A DNA stretch of 64,000 bases. Source: Bradyrhizobium sp. LHD-71 (lineage in GTDB: Bacteria > Pseudomonadota > Alphaproteobacteria > Rhizobiales > Xanthobacteraceae). Shown piece by piece: positions 46,618 to 56,655 of this stretch; position 1 is the stretch's first letter; each line of letters opens with the position of its first letter. The position numbers and the translations under genes are program-made. The DNA lies in contig NZ_JAVIFX010000015.1 in assembly GCF_031157255.1 (NCBI RefSeq), positions 114,636 through 178,635 on the forward strand, read 5' to 3'. Under the pieces are notes generated by a model that did not search any database, was not told where the DNA came from, and was given only the letters and a program-made list of their open reading frames with translations.

Positions 46618-47352
46618 CTACTGACGCGGCCGCAAGACCTCTTCCAGCGCGGCAAGCAGATCGGCTTCATTCGGCGCCCTGGCAACGATCAGCCGATGTG
46701 CCCCGGCATCGCGCAGAACATCCGCGATCTGTGCCGACAGGCAGAGCTGCGGCAGGGCCAGAGCGGAGACCTCGAGGCCCCCGCGGCGCACCGCCTTGAC
46801 GAAGGCCGTCGCGCTGCGCCGGGAATAGTGCAATACCGCTTCGATGGCGTCGTGCGCAAAAGCTGTGCGGACCGGTTCGGCAAATTCGTCCAGCTCCGCC
46901 ATGCGATAGACTGGAATCGACGCAACTTCGACGCCGCGCAAGCCGAGTTCGGAGACCAGATCACGGCTGACATCGGCGGCCGCCAGGTAAAGCAGTGCGG
47001 CCCGTTTGCGCGGCAGACCATGCGCAACGATCAACTCGCGCAGGGCCGCAGCGTCGCCTTCGGCCGAGCGAACCTTCCGAAATCCGGCATCGCGTGCGGC
47101 CTGTGCGGTGCGCGCGCCGACAGCGAAAGCCGGCAGGGTCTGCAGATGCTGCAGTAGGGGATGCGCGACGATGGCACGAATCACGTTCGCGCTGGTCAGA
47201 ATCACGCCCGAATAGCGCTCATCGTTGTCGCTGCGGAACGGCAGCGGCTGGAAGGTGAGCATCGGTGCCAGCATCGGCTCAAGCCCTCGCGCGCGCAACG
47301 CATCCGCGGTGGCTTGATTGTCAGGCGCAGGGCGGGTGACGAGGACCGCCAT
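46618..47352 (-). CDS. hemD: uroporphyrinogen-III synthase
   Basis: This 244-residue enzyme closes hydroxymethylbilane to uroporphyrinogen III, inverting ring D. It shows the divergent HemD two-domain pattern: VLVTRPAPDNQATADALRARGLEP at the start, GVILTSANVIRAI, FAVGARTAQAARDAGF, then IEAVLHYSRRSATAFVKAV, and a final VARAPNEADLLAALEEVL. It follows hemC by 62 bases, the usual order. HemD proteins are weakly conserved, so context adds weight. Confidence 0.9.
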   Translation of the reverse strand: MAVLVTRPAPDNQATADALRARGLEPMLAPMLTFQPLPFRSDNDERYSGVILTSANVIRAIVAHPLLQHLQTLPAFAVGARTAQAARDAGFRKVRSAEGDAAALRELIVAHGLPRKRAALLYLAAADVSRDLVSELGLRGVEVASIPVYRMAELDEFAEPVRTAFAHDAIEAVLHYSRRSATAFVKAVRRGGLEVSALALPQLCLSAQIADVLRDAGAHRLIVARAPNEADLLAALEEVLRPRQ

Positions 47353-47414
47353 GGCTCAAAATCCCTCCGAGCATCGGCGCGCCGCGCTCCGGATGCAGAT
47401 GCCGCTGCCCAGCA

Positions 47415-48374
47415 CTACGCGCCTGCGAACATCGTGAAGAACTTTTCGCCCGCCCGCTCACGCAGTTCGCGCGCAGCATCCGCGCCGAGCATCGCGGCGT
47501 CGCTGCGCACGCCCTCGCGCGCGGTCTCATAGGCTTCGCGGCCATCCGGCGACACGATCAGGCCACGAAAGCGCAGCCGCTCGCCGTCGACGATCGCGTG
47601 CGCGGCGATCGGCGTCCGGCATGACCCATCCAGCAGCGCCAGAAAACCGCGCTCGGCCGCCACCGCCGCTTCGGTATCCTTGTCGTCGATCGCCGCCACG
47701 AGCGTGTTGATGCGTTCGTCGTCACGCCTCGTCTCGATTGCGATGGCGCCCTGCCCGGCCGCTGGCAGGAACTCGTGCGGATCGAGGATCGCCGTCGCCT
47801 TGTCCTGCAAGCCGAGGCGCTTCAAGCCGGCGAGCGCAAGGATCGTTGCGTCGGCCTCGCCATTCTCGAGCTTGCGCAGGCGCGTTTCCACATTGCCGCG
47901 GATGCTGACGAGCTTGAGATCGGGACGCAGTTTCGCGATCAGCGCGCGACGGCGCGGCGAGGACGAACCGACGCTCGCGCCTGCCGGCAGTTCGCTCAAG
48001 CTTCCTGCCTTGAAGCTGATGAACACGTCCCGTGGATCCTCGCGCGGCAGCCACGACGACAGCGACAGCCCGTCGGGCAGAAACGTCGGCACGTCCTTGG
48101 CCGAATGCACCGCCAGGTCGATCCGGCCGGCAAGCAAGGCTTGCTCGATCTCCTTGGTGAACAGGCCCTTGCCTCCGGCCTCGTAGAGCGGCCGGTCCTG
48201 GATCGCATCGCCCGAGGTCTTGATCTCCCGGATCGGGAAGCTGTCCTCGGTGACGCCGTGCGCCGCCGCCAGCCGCCGCCGCACCTCGTGTGCCTGCGCC
48301 AACGCCAGCGGACTGCCGCGCGTACCGATCGTGGCCGCTAAACTTGCGGAAGACGCCTCCGTTGGCGATTGCAC
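47415..48374 (-). CDS. hemC: hydroxymethylbilane synthase (porphobilinogen deaminase)
   Basis: This enzyme polymerises four porphobilinogens on a dipyrromethane cofactor. Marks are [21 protein letters not shown], the [14 protein letters not shown] segment with catalytic Asp, [11 protein letters not shown], and the cofactor-binding Cys in [15 protein letters not shown] chose GTG 48374 (319 residues) because it has GAGG seven bases upstream and gives normal length; ATG 48458 would add 28 unmatched residues. It is divergent from tsaD. Confidence 0.93.
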   Translation of the reverse strand: MQSPTEASSASLAATIGTRGSPLALAQAHEVRRRLAAAHGVTEDSFPIREIKTSGDAIQDRPLYEAGGKGLFTKEIEQALLAGRIDLAVHSAKDVPTFLPDGLSLSSWLPREDPRDVFISFKAGSLSELPAGASVGSSSPRRRALIAKLRPDLKLVSIRGNVETRLRKLENGEADATILALAGLKRLGLQDKATAILDPHEFLPAAGQGAIAIETRRDDERINTLVAAIDDKDTEAAVAAERGFLALLDGSCRTPIAAHAIVDGERLRFRGLIVSPDGREAYETAREGVRSDAAMLGADAARELRERAGEKFFTMFAGA

Positions 48375-48500
48375 CTTTGGACCTCGCAATGCTACGCCGG
48401 ACACTCCCGTCGGGCTCAGTTCGGGCACAGGGAAACGCCGGTTTGCCGGCGATGGCAAGTGCCAGTTTCATCGGATCTGGTTTCCGCGGAATTGCTTCAA

Positions 48501-49574
48501 ATGCTGGTGCTGGGCATCGAGACCACCTGCGACGAGACCGCCGCCGCCGTCATCGAGCGGCGGCAGGACGGTTCCGGCCGCATCCTGTCCAATATCGTGC
48601 ATTCGCAGATCAAGGATCATGCGCCGTTCGGCGGCGTGGTGCCGGAGATTGCCGCCCGCGCCCATGTCGACGTGCTCGACAGCCTCGTCACTGCCGCGAT
48701 GCAGGAGGCGCAGATCCGCTACAATCAACTTGGTGGCGTCGCGGCCGCGGCAGGTCCCGGCCTGATCGGCGGTGTGATCGTCGGGCTCACGACTGCCAAG
48801 GCAATCGCGCTGGTACACGATACGCCGCTTTTGGCGATCAACCACCTGGAAGCGCACGCACTGACGCCGCGCCTGATCGCCCCGCTCGACTTTCCCTACT
48901 GCCTGTTCCTCGCGTCGGGCGGGCACACGCAAATCGTCGCCGTGCTCGGCGTCGGCGACTATATACGGCTCGGCACCACCGTCGACGACGCGATCGGCGA
49001 GGCGTTCGACAAGGTCGCCAAGTTGCTCGGCCTGCCTTATCCGGGCGGGCCACAGGTGGAGCGAGCAGCTGCGAATGGCGACGCCGGCCGCTTTGCATTC
49101 CCCCGGCCGATGCTCGGGCGAGCGGACGCGAATTTCTCGCTTTCGGGCCTGAAGACGGCTGTGCGCCAGGAGGCCGAGCGCAACCGGCCTTTAAGTGCGC
49201 AAGACGTGAACGACCTGTGCGCCGGCTTCCAGGCCGCGGTGCTGGACTCGACCGCTGACCGGCTACGCGTCGGCCTCGCATCATTCCGCGAACGTTTTGG
49301 AGCACCGACGGCGCTGGTTGCCGCCGGCGGCGTTGCCGCCAACCGGGCGATCCGCGCAGCACTGGAGCAGGTGGCGACGCAAGCCGGTACTGCGCTGATG
49401 CTGCCGCCGCCTGAGCTCTGCACCGATAACGGCGCGATGATCGCCTGGGCCGGCGCTGAACGCCTGGCGCTCGGCTTGAGCGACGCCATGGACGCCGCAC
49501 CGCGCGCGCGTTGGAAGCTCGATGAACATGCGAGCGTGCCCGCCCAATTCGCCAACACCCGCGCGAACACCTGA
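48501..49574 (+). CDS. tsaD: tRNA N6-adenosine threonylcarbamoyltransferase
   Basis: This 357-residue enzyme transfers the threonylcarbamoyl group to A37 of ANN-decoding tRNAs (t6A), with TsaB and TsaE. Visible are [11 protein letters not shown] at the N-terminus, the metal-binding HLEAH at residues 115-119, the phosphate-binding LASGGHTQI, and the C-terminal [12 protein letters not shown] 48501 gives family length; the frame extends upstream without homology into the hemC region. It leads a plus-strand run with gpsA and the EVE-domain gene. Confidence 0.95.
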   Translation: MLVLGIETTCDETAAAVIERRQDGSGRILSNIVHSQIKDHAPFGGVVPEIAARAHVDVLDSLVTAAMQEAQIRYNQLGGVAAAAGPGLIGGVIVGLTTAKAIALVHDTPLLAINHLEAHALTPRLIAPLDFPYCLFLASGGHTQIVAVLGVGDYIRLGTTVDDAIGEAFDKVAKLLGLPYPGGPQVERAAANGDAGRFAFPRPMLGRADANFSLSGLKTAVRQEAERNRPLSAQDVNDLCAGFQAAVLDSTADRLRVGLASFRERFGAPTALVAAGGVAANRAIRAALEQVATQAGTALMLPPPELCTDNGAMIAWAGAERLALGLSDAMDAAPRARWKLDEHASVPAQFANTRANT

Positions 49575-49586
49575 AGGGCGGCAACG

Positions 49587-50576
49587 ATGGCGGCGCACAA
49601 GACGATTGCAGTAATTGGCGCAGGCGCATGGGGAACGGCACTTGCCAACGCCGTCGCCAATCCTGAGCGTACGGTGATTCTCTACGCACGTGACGGAGCG
49701 GCGGCCGAGCGGATTGCGACGTCGCGCTTCAACCCGAAGCTGCCGGGCATTCGCGTCAATGACGACGTGATCCTCACCGCGGACATTGCCCGGGCCGCCA
49801 CCGCAGGCACGATCCTCATCGCTGTTCCGGCGCAGAACCTGCGCGAAGCGATCGATGAAATGGCACCGCACCTGGCAGCGGGCACGTCGCTGGTCGCCAC
49901 CGCCAAGGGCATCGAGCGAGGCACGCACAAGTTCATGACCGAGATCCTCGGCGAGACCGCCCCGCGCGCGGTTGCCGCCATCCTGTCGGGCCCGAGCTTC
50001 GCGCAGGACATCGCGCGCGGGCTTCCGACGGCGATCACTATCGCGGCAAAAGACGCACCGGCCGCTGCGGCGCTCGCGTACAAGCTCGGCACCCCGGCTT
50101 TTCGCCCGTATCACACCACCGACGTGCGTGGCGTCGAGATCGGCGGTGCGGCTAAGAACGTGTTCGCGATCGCGGCCGGTATCGTCATTGGTCGCAAGCT
50201 TGGTGCATCCGCGCTTGCGGCGCTGACCACGCGCGGTTTTGCCGAACTGATGCGCTTCGGGGAGGCGTTCGGTGCGCGACCGGAGACACTCACGGGCCTG
50301 TCAGGGCTCGGCGACCTGATCCTGAGCTGCTCCTCGCCGCAGTCGCGCAACCTGTCGTTCGGCATCGGGCTCGGCGAAGGCAAATCCCTGAGCGCCGCAA
50401 CAGGCGGCAGGCTGGTGGAAGGCGCGTTCACGGCGCAGGTGCTGCTCGAGATGGCGAAGGCGCGCGCCGTCGACATGCCCGTCACTGAAGCGGTAACCGC
50501 GGTGCTGGGCGGACAGTTGAGCGTGAAGGACGCGATCGATATGTTGCTGATGCGGCCGTTCAAGGCGGAGGCTTAA
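49587..50576 (+). CDS. gpsA: NAD(P)-dependent glycerol-3-phosphate dehydrogenase
   Basis: This 329-residue enzyme reduces dihydroxyacetone phosphate to sn-glycerol-3-phosphate for phospholipid synthesis. It has the dinucleotide-binding [11 protein letters not shown] at residues 10-20, [12 protein letters not shown], the [13 protein letters not shown] segment, the catalytic Lys region [13 protein letters not shown] and [14 protein letters not shown]. It starts 12 bases after tsaD and ends 3 bases before the next gene. Confidence 0.95.
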   Translation: MAAHKTIAVIGAGAWGTALANAVANPERTVILYARDGAAAERIATSRFNPKLPGIRVNDDVILTADIARAATAGTILIAVPAQNLREAIDEMAPHLAAGTSLVATAKGIERGTHKFMTEILGETAPRAVAAILSGPSFAQDIARGLPTAITIAAKDAPAAAALAYKLGTPAFRPYHTTDVRGVEIGGAAKNVFAIAAGIVIGRKLGASALAALTTRGFAELMRFGEAFGARPETLTGLSGLGDLILSCSSPQSRNLSFGIGLGEGKSLSAATGGRLVEGAFTAQVLLEMAKARAVDMPVTEAVTAVLGGQLSVKDAIDMLLMRPFKAEA

Positions 50577-50579
50577 GGC

Positions 50580-50993
50580 ATGGCGTACTGGCTGGTGAAG
50601 TCGGAGCCCGGGTCATGGTCATGGGACCAGCAGGTCAAGGAAGGTGCCAAGGGCACGGCCTGGACCGGCGTCCGCAATCACACTGCGAAAGCCAACCTGG
50701 TAAAGATGAAGAAGGGCGACCGCGCCTTCTTCTATCATTCCAACGAGGGCAAGGAGATCGTCGGCATCGTCGAGGTGACGAAGGAGCACTATCCTGACCC
50801 AACCGACAAGGCCGGCACTTTCGTCGTTGTCGATGTCAAGGCGGTCGAGCCCCTGAAAAAGCCGGTGACGCTGGCGCAAGTGAAGGCCGACAAGAAACTG
50901 TCGGACATGGCGCTGATCAAGTTCTCGCGGCTGTCGGTGCAGCCGGTGACCGTCGACGAGTGGAAGTACGTCTGCAAGCTGGGCGGGCTTTAG
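50580..50993 (+). CDS. EVE-domain protein (thymocyte nuclear protein 1-like)
   Basis: The 137-residue protein is a stand-alone EVE domain of the PUA-like superfamily: YWLVKSEPGSWSWDQQ, TAWTGVRNHTAKANL, KKGDRAFFYHSNEGKEIVGIVEV and a late LSDMALIKFSRLSVQPV. EVE domains bind modified bases or RNA; bacterial single-domain forms have no settled role. It is 3 bases from gpsA, so it is co-transcribed. Confidence 0.9.
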   Translation: MAYWLVKSEPGSWSWDQQVKEGAKGTAWTGVRNHTAKANLVKMKKGDRAFFYHSNEGKEIVGIVEVTKEHYPDPTDKAGTFVVVDVKAVEPLKKPVTLAQVKADKKLSDMALIKFSRLSVQPVTVDEWKYVCKLGGL

Positions 50994-51015
50994 TGCCCCT
51001 CACCGCGAGGACCCT

Positions 51016-51138
51016 CGTCATTGCGAGCGACGCGACGCAATCCAGTCTGGGGTTGCCGCAACGGTCGCACTGGATGCTTCGTCGCCATGGGCGAGCGAAG
51101 CGACGCTGTTCTTCGAACGGCTATGTCTCGCAATGACG
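51016..51138. repeat. dispersed palindromic intergenic element, copy 3
   Basis: It begins CGTCATTGCGAGCGACGCGA and ends CTCGCAATGACG, closely matching copy 1 at 242-366, including the GCAACGG and GAACGGCTATG inner parts. The right end overlaps the first six bases of the methyltransferase gene at 51133, whose ATG lies in CAATGACG. Confidence 0.75.
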
Positions 51139-51792
51139 GCGACGGTGGATCCGCAAAATTTCATCCGGGCCAACACGCGTTTGCGGCCGGTGCCGCTCGT
51201 TGGCGAAATCTCGCTGCATCTCGCCGACGAAGCGGTGCCGCTGTGGCAGAAGACAGAAGAGCAGCTCAGCGAAGAGGGATTGCCGCCGCCGTTCTGGGCG
51301 TTCGCCTGGGCAGGCGGACAGGCGCTCGCCCGCTACGTGCTCGATCATGCGGAAAGCGTTGCCGGCAGGCGTACGCTCGATCTCGCATCTGGCTCGGGGC
51401 TGGTCGCGATCGCGGCGATGAAGGCCGGCGCAAGCGAAACGACTGCCGCCGACATCGACGCGTTCGCGCTCGCCGCCGTCAAACTCAACGCCCGGGCGAA
51501 CAACGTCGCATTGACATGTCTCGGCACCGATCTGCTCGGTAGCGACGCTGCACAGCGCTGGGACACGATTCTGGCCGGTGACATCTTTTACGAACGCGAT
51601 ACGGCGGATCGAGCGCTCTCGTTCCTGTCGCGGCAGGCCACGCGCGGCGCAACCGTCCTGATCGGCGATCCGGGTCGCAGCTACCTGCCAAAGGACCGGC
51701 TGATGAAGCTCATGGAGTACAGCGTGCCGGTGACGCGCGAGCTCGAAGACAACGAGATCAAGCGCACGGCCGTCTGGACGTTGCGCGGGTAA
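51133..51792 (+). CDS. class I SAM methyltransferase, probable ETF-beta lysine methyltransferase
   Basis: The 219-residue protein matches bacterial relatives of ETFBKMT, which trimethylate lysines of electron transfer flavoprotein beta: FIRANTRLRPVPLVGEISLHLADEAVPLW, PPFWAFAWAGGQALARYVLD, SAM motif I TLDLASGSGLVAIAAMKAG, and ILAGDIFYERD. It may instead be a general protein or ribosomal lysine methyltransferase. The ATG lies inside a dispersed repeat and has no visible ribosome-binding site; GTG 51145 is an alternative. Confidence 0.82.
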   Translation: MTATVDPQNFIRANTRLRPVPLVGEISLHLADEAVPLWQKTEEQLSEEGLPPPFWAFAWAGGQALARYVLDHAESVAGRRTLDLASGSGLVAIAAMKAGASETTAADIDAFALAAVKLNARANNVALTCLGTDLLGSDAAQRWDTILAGDIFYERDTADRALSFLSRQATRGATVLIGDPGRSYLPKDRLMKLMEYSVPVTRELEDNEIKRTAVWTLRG

Positions 51793-51945
51793 CGAAGTCC
51801 TTCAATCTCCGTTCTCGCCCTCGCGAGGGGCGGCGGCTGTCGACAATTGATTCAATAAGTCGTCGCCGCCAAGCGAAGCGCAGCGCCGGGACCATGCGTC
51901 GTGCCGCGCATGAGCGACTTGCGTTTGCGGTCTTTTGCGCTTGCA

Positions 51946-51965
51946 GTCCCTGCTTTCGCAGGGAC
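51946..51965. terminator. perfect hairpin between methyltransferase and DUF1761 genes
   Basis: GTCCCTGC (51946-51953) and GCAGGGAC (51958-51965) form an 8-bp stem with a TTTC loop. It lies about 150 bases after the methyltransferase stop and 73 bases before the DUF1761 start. It may be a terminator or part of a repeat. Confidence 0.4.
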
Positions 51966-52038
51966 GACTCAGTATCTATGTGTTTTAATCGACCTGCGCG
52001 ATGTTCAATCCCACCATGCGCAAATGCAGGAGGACGCC

Positions 52039-52485
52039 ATGTCGATGCTTCCAACGACCATGAACTTCTTTATCATGCTTGGTGCGGCCGTCTGCGCGTG
52101 GCTGTTCGGGGCGATGTATTACGGCACGCTCGGCAAAGCTTGGGTCGCCGCCCAAGGCTCGACCATGGAGGAATTCAAGGCGAAACAGGCCGACAACGTC
52201 GGCAAGATCTCCGCACAGATCCCGTTTGTTCTCGCCCTCATCGCCGAGCTCATCATGGCCTATGTGCTCTACGGTCTGATGAAGCATGTAGCGCACACCG
52301 GACCACTCACTGTGTGGAACGGTCTGATCTCTGGTGCGTTCATCTGGTTGGGCTTCATCCTGACCTCGATCGCGGTCAATAACGCGTTCACCGGACGGAA
52401 GGTCATGCTCACCGTCATCGATGCCGGCCACTGGCTCGGCGTGACGCTGATCATCGGGGCGATCCTCGGCGCGTTCGCCAGTTAG
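52039..52485 (+). CDS. DUF1761 membrane protein
   Basis: The 148-residue protein has four hydrophobic segments, starting about residues 8, 60, 93 and 125. It shows the DUF1761 pattern [33 protein letters not shown], then [25 protein letters not shown] and [18 protein letters not shown]. Function is unknown. A strong GCAGGAGG ribosome-binding site fixes the start at 52039 rather than an upstream in-frame ATG at 51901. Confidence 0.87.
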   Translation: MSMLPTTMNFFIMLGAAVCAWLFGAMYYGTLGKAWVAAQGSTMEEFKAKQADNVGKISAQIPFVLALIAELIMAYVLYGLMKHVAHTGPLTVWNGLISGAFIWLGFILTSIAVNNAFTGRKVMLTVIDAGHWLGVTLIIGAILGAFAS

Positions 52486-52525
52486 GACTTCCCAAGAAAG
52501 CGACAAAAGTCATACGCATCCGTGC

Positions 52526-52555
52526 TTGTCGGGGAAAGCCCGGCCGTCGCATAAT
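52526..52555 (+). promoter_or_regulatory. candidate acs promoter
   Basis: TTGTCG (52526-52531) and CATAAT (52550-52555) are separated by 18 bases and lie 57 bases upstream of the acs ATG. CATAAT matches five of six bases of the -10 consensus. Confidence 0.4.
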
Positions 52556-52612
52556 GCGGTGAAATTTCAAGAGTTATGCCGTCGTCGGCTGGCCGTTCGC
52601 GTGGAGGAACTG

Positions 52613-54559
52613 ATGTCCGAGAAGATCTATGACGTGTCCGCGGAGTGGGCGAAGCGCGCCTTCATCGACGCTGCAAGATACAACGACATGTATGCGCGCT
52701 CGATCAAGGATCCGAACGGTTTCTGGTCCGAGCAGGCGCAGCGCGTCGACTGGACCAAGCCATTCACCAAAGTCGAAAACGTATCCTTCGCGCCCGGTAA
52801 CATCTCGATCAAGTGGTTCGAGGACGGAGTGTTGAATGTCGCCTACAACTGCGTCGACCGACATCTCGCGAAGCGCGGCGACCAGACGGCCATCATCTGG
52901 GAAGGTGACGATCCGAAAGACGACAGGAAGATCACCTACAAAGAGCTGCATGCGGAAGTCTGCAAGTTCGCGAACGTGCTGAAGTCGCGCGGCGTCAAGA
53001 AGGGCGACCGCGTCACCATCTACATGCCGATGATTCCGGAAGCCGCCTACGCGATGCTCGCCTGTGCTCGCATCGGCGCCATCCATTCAGTGGTGTTCGG
53101 CGGCTTCTCGCCGGACTCGCTCGCTGGCCGGATCGAGGACTGCAGATCGAACGTGGTGATCACCGCGGACGAGGGCCTCCGCGGCGGCAGACCTGTGCCG
53201 CTGAAGGCCAACACCGACGCCGCGGCCGACAAGGCCGGCGGCGTGACAACGGTCGTCGTTGTCAGACGAACCGGCGCGCAAGTGGCGATGAAGGCGGGAC
53301 GGGACATCTATTATGACGAAGCGGCCAAGAGTGTTCCCGCCGATTGCCCGTGCGAACCGATGAACGCGGAGGATCCGCTGTTCATTCTCTATACCTCCGG
53401 CTCGACCGGCAAGCCGAAGGGTGTGCTGCACACCACCGGCGGCTATCTCGTCTACACGTCCATGACCCATCAATACGTGTTCGATTATCACGACGGCGAC
53501 ATTTATTGGTGCACCGCCGACGTCGGCTGGGTCACCGGTCACAGCTACATCCTGTACGGCCCGCTTTGCAACGGCGCGACCACGCTGATGTTCGAAGGCG
53601 TGCCGAACTATCCGGACAATTCGCGCTTCTGGAATGTGATCGACAAGCACAAGGTCAACATCTTCTACACTGCACCGACCGCTATCCGCGCCTTGATGCA
53701 GGCGGGCGATGGTCCGGTGAAGAAAACCTCGCGCGCGAGCCTCCGCCTGCTCGGCTCGGTGGGCGAGCCGATCAATCCGGAGGCCTGGGAATGGTACCAT
53801 CGCGTGGTCGGCGACGGCCGTTGCCCGATCGTCGATACGTGGTGGCAGACCGAGACCGGCGGAATCCTGATCACGCCGCTGCCGGGCGCGACGAAGCTGA
53901 AGCCGGGCTCTGCGACACAACCGTTCTTCGGCGTGGCGCCGGAGATCGTCGACGCAGACGGCAAGGTGCTGGAAGGTGCTGCGACCGGCAACCTCTGCAT
54001 CGCCCGCTCGTGGCCCGGACAGATGCGCACGGTCTATGGCGATCACGACCGCTTCGAGCAGACTTATTTTGCGAACTACAGGGGCAAATATTTCACCGGC
54101 GATGGCTGCCGCCGCGACGCCGACGGCTACTACTGGATCACCGGGCGCGTCGACGACGTGATCAACGTCTCCGGCCATCGCATGGGTACCGCGGAGGTGG
54201 AAAGCTCGCTGGTCGCGCACGAGAAGATTTCCGAGGCCGCGGTGGTCGGCTACCCGCATGACATCAAGGGTCAGGGCATCTACGCCTATGTCACGTTGAT
54301 GGTCGGCGTGCAGCCGAGCGACGAGCTCCGGAAGGAACTGGTCGCCTGGGTACGCAAGGACATCGGCCCGATCGCCTCGCCCGACCTGATCCAGTTTTCG
54401 CCCGGCCTGCCGAAAACGCGCTCGGGTAAGATCATGCGCCGCATCCTGCGCAAGATCGCCGAAGACGACTACACGTCGCTCGGCGATACCTCGACGCTGG
54501 CCGATCCGGCGGTGGTCGACGATCTGGTCAAGAACCGCCAGAATCGCAAAGGGGCGTAA
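52613..54559 (+). CDS. acs: acetyl-CoA synthetase
   Basis: This 648-residue AMP-forming enzyme activates acetate with ATP and CoA. The P-loop-like motif [12 protein letters not shown], the [14 protein letters not shown] and [10 protein letters not shown] segments, the hinge [31 protein letters not shown], and the C-terminal TRSGKIMRR are all present. The final motif holds the lysine commonly controlled by acetylation. ATG 52613 has GGAGGAAC upstream and gives standard length; an earlier frame extension was rejected. Confidence 0.96.
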   Translation: MSEKIYDVSAEWAKRAFIDAARYNDMYARSIKDPNGFWSEQAQRVDWTKPFTKVENVSFAPGNISIKWFEDGVLNVAYNCVDRHLAKRGDQTAIIWEGDDPKDDRKITYKELHAEVCKFANVLKSRGVKKGDRVTIYMPMIPEAAYAMLACARIGAIHSVVFGGFSPDSLAGRIEDCRSNVVITADEGLRGGRPVPLKANTDAAADKAGGVTTVVVVRRTGAQVAMKAGRDIYYDEAAKSVPADCPCEPMNAEDPLFILYTSGSTGKPKGVLHTTGGYLVYTSMTHQYVFDYHDGDIYWCTADVGWVTGHSYILYGPLCNGATTLMFEGVPNYPDNSRFWNVIDKHKVNIFYTAPTAIRALMQAGDGPVKKTSRASLRLLGSVGEPINPEAWEWYHRVVGDGRCPIVDTWWQTETGGILITPLPGATKLKPGSATQPFFGVAPEIVDADGKVLEGAATGNLCIARSWPGQMRTVYGDHDRFEQTYFANYRGKYFTGDGCRRDADGYYWITGRVDDVINVSGHRMGTAEVESSLVAHEKISEAAVVGYPHDIKGQGIYAYVTLMVGVQPSDELRKELVAWVRKDIGPIASPDLIQFSPGLPKTRSGKIMRRILRKIAEDDYTSLGDTSTLADPAVVDDLVKNRQNRKGA

Positions 54560-54650
54560 CTGGCGACCGGGGTTTTGCCTTCCAGGCTGGATCAGCGAGA
54601 AGTAGCTGCTGTTCTTTCGAACGGCGGCGGCGTGCCATGGCGCGAGACGC

Positions 54651-56096
54651 TTAGCCAAAATACCTGTCCCACAGCGTATTGCGGAATAGCAGGTTCGGGT
54701 CGAATCGGCGCTTGGCGGCGATGAACTCCTCCGCGCGCGGATAGGCGCGACGCACCTGCGCGCGAGTGGCGTGCAGCCGGTAGGGCAGATAGAAGCTCCC
54801 GCCGAGCGACAGCACGTGATCGATCAGTTTTGCCGTCATCGCCTGCATGTCTTGATTGGCCTCGGGCGTCATCGGCTGCACGAACAGCATCACCGCGGCG
54901 ATGCGCGGTCCAGCAGCGTACGCAAGCACGCTGGATTCATCACCTCCGACATAGCGGAGCGTAACGCTCAACAGGTCCTGGCTGTGTCGTGGTATGATCT
55001 CGCGACAGCCGGCGAGAAAATCCTCGAGCCGTTCGGGCGGCACGAAATATTCGTGCAGGATGTCCGTGCGGCGGAAGTTGCTGTCCGCAAATTCGGCGAC
55101 CGGGTGATTCAGAAGCTCGTTGCGCGTGACGGATGGCGATACAGTCGCCGTCAAGCGCGTCTCGACAAGCCAGCGCGGCTTCTTTCCCGTCTCTGAACCG
55201 GTCTGCGCGCGAAAGATGTTGCGCGAGAGGTAAGCGTAAGCTGCGGATGGCTTGCCTGCCTTCGCAACGGTGGGCTGAAATCCATCAGAACGATAGGCGA
55301 CCATCAGCGCATCGCGCAGGAAATTGTCGCGCGAGACCGACAGGCGGCCATACAACATCGCGTTGAGCGGCTGGTTCGCCGCATCGATGAAAGCTTTGGT
55401 GAATTCATCCGACGGCAGTCGCGCCGGCCGGGCACGCAGACTCCAGTTCGAGGCCGCAGCGAGTTCCGCATCGATGATAACACCGAACAGGCCATAGCCA
55501 CCGACGGCGAGGCTGAAGAGATCAGCATTCTGATCACGCGAACATGTGACAAGCTCTCCGTCCGCGAGCAGCATCCGAAATGATTTCACAGTGGTGCCGA
55601 AAGGCCCGAACGGCACTGGCCAACCGTGGGCGTTCACCGAGAGTGTCCCACCGATGCTGAAGTCGTTGTTGGATTGCATGACCGCCGGCGAAAGCTGCAG
55701 CGGATCGAGCGCGGCGAGCACCTCGCGCCAACGTGCACCGGCACCGACCCGATAGACGTTTGCCGCAACATCTGGTTTTACGATCGAGGTTTCGAGCGAG
55801 ACCGCCGTGCCGCCCCGCGCGAGACTCTGCCCGCCCATGGAATGCCGCGCACCGCCGACGGCAACAGGCCGCCCCTCCTTTGCCGCTTCACGCAACTCGT
55901 TACGCAAGCTGGCGAGCAGATTTTCTTCGTCCCGGCCGGACAGGATCGCGACCTTCGCGACCGGTGTGGGGTTGAGCCTGCTGGCGTCATTGAGAACGAT
56001 GGCATTTGCCGCCGTCGGAGCAGCGACGAGCCTTGCGCTCGGCAGCAGTGCGGCGGCGATTCCGGCTTGCAAAAAACTTCGGCGGCACAGACCCAT
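54651..56096 (-). CDS. FAD-linked oxidoreductase, aldonolactone-oxidase-like, Tat-exported
   Basis: The 481-residue flavoprotein starts with a Tat-like signal MGLCRRSFLQAGIAAALLPSARLVAA. It has the VAO-type FAD domain with PVAVGGARHSMGGQS, where the His may carry covalent FAD, then DFSIGGTLSVNAHGW. The D-arabinono-1,4-lactone oxidase-like C-terminal ends in FDPNLLFRNTLWDRYFG. A periplasmic oxidation of an aldonolactone, polyol or related alcohol is expected; substrate unknown. It stands alone, convergent with acs. Confidence 0.87.
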   Translation of the reverse strand: MGLCRRSFLQAGIAAALLPSARLVAAPTAANAIVLNDASRLNPTPVAKVAILSGRDEENLLASLRNELREAAKEGRPVAVGGARHSMGGQSLARGGTAVSLETSIVKPDVAANVYRVGAGARWREVLAALDPLQLSPAVMQSNNDFSIGGTLSVNAHGWPVPFGPFGTTVKSFRMLLADGELVTCSRDQNADLFSLAVGGYGLFGVIIDAELAAASNWSLRARPARLPSDEFTKAFIDAANQPLNAMLYGRLSVSRDNFLRDALMVAYRSDGFQPTVAKAGKPSAAYAYLSRNIFRAQTGSETGKKPRWLVETRLTATVSPSVTRNELLNHPVAEFADSNFRRTDILHEYFVPPERLEDFLAGCREIIPRHSQDLLSVTLRYVGGDESSVLAYAAGPRIAAVMLFVQPMTPEANQDMQAMTAKLIDHVLSLGGSFYLPYRLHATRAQVRRAYPRAEEFIAAKRRFDPNLLFRNTLWDRYFG

Positions 56097-56187
56097 GTTA
56101 CGTGTTGGTCGGCGACGACCACGAACGGTTCAGTGTGTTTGGCCGTTCGTTATTGCAAGCCGGCTGCCGCTGGCGGAGCTCCCGAGA

Positions 56188-56655
56188 TCAAGCCGCTTTT
56201 GGCTTGGCAAAAACGTCAAGGCCGCGGCCGGTTTCCAGGAAGGACTTCAGGCTGGAGAGAACGACCGGCCAGCCTTTTTGGATGCCGTTCGCCATCCCGC
56301 TACCGGCTTCGAGTTCGTCATGGGTGACAGTCAGCCGGACCATGTCCTCGTATTCCGCGATCTCAAAGGTGACCCGGCTGTAGCTGGCCGGGTCGGCGGC
56401 CTGTGAGGCGTTCGCCCAGGTCATGACCAGGCGGCTGGGCGGCGACATCTCAATGACCTGGCCTACGAGTTCGACGGTCCGTTGATCATTGGCGCGGATA
56501 TGTTCCCACTTCGATCCGACTTTCCAGTCGGAGACGTTCTCGTGGCCCCAATAGCGTCGTGCGATCTCCGGCTTCGTGATGGCTTCGAACACCTTTTCAG
56601 GCTTCGACATAATGTAGGTCACGTAAACAAAGCTGGTCTTCTCTTTGGTCATCAT
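56188..56655 (-). CDS. SRPBCC (AHSA1-like) domain protein
   Basis: The 155-residue protein has the START-like AHSA1 pattern: YVTYIMSKPEKVFEAITKPEIARRYWGHENVSDWKVGSKWEH, LVMTWAN, VTFEIAEYEDMVRLTVTHDEL, and GWPVVLSSLKSFLETG. Such proteins bind hydrophobic ligands. It overlaps the preceding ArsR gene by 4 bases (ATGA), forming the common regulator/SRPBCC two-gene cassette. Start 56655 or 56652 (two ATGs). Confidence 0.9.
   Translation of the reverse strand: MMTKEKTSFVYVTYIMSKPEKVFEAITKPEIARRYWGHENVSDWKVGSKWEHIRANDQRTVELVGQVIEMSPPSRLVMTWANASQAADPASYSRVTFEIAEYEDMVRLTVTHDELEAGSGMANGIQKGWPVVLSSLKSFLETGRGLDVFAKPKAA

Noticed and set aside
54607..54625. Fragment GCTGTTCTTTCGAACGGC resembling the core of the dispersed repeat
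   Set aside because: Only about 18 bases match and the palindromic ends are missing, so I did not count it as a copy.
53087..54658. 523-residue open frame on the minus strand across acs
   Set aside because: It is a shadow of acs, whose motifs and length are fully conserved; no family resemblance in the antisense product.
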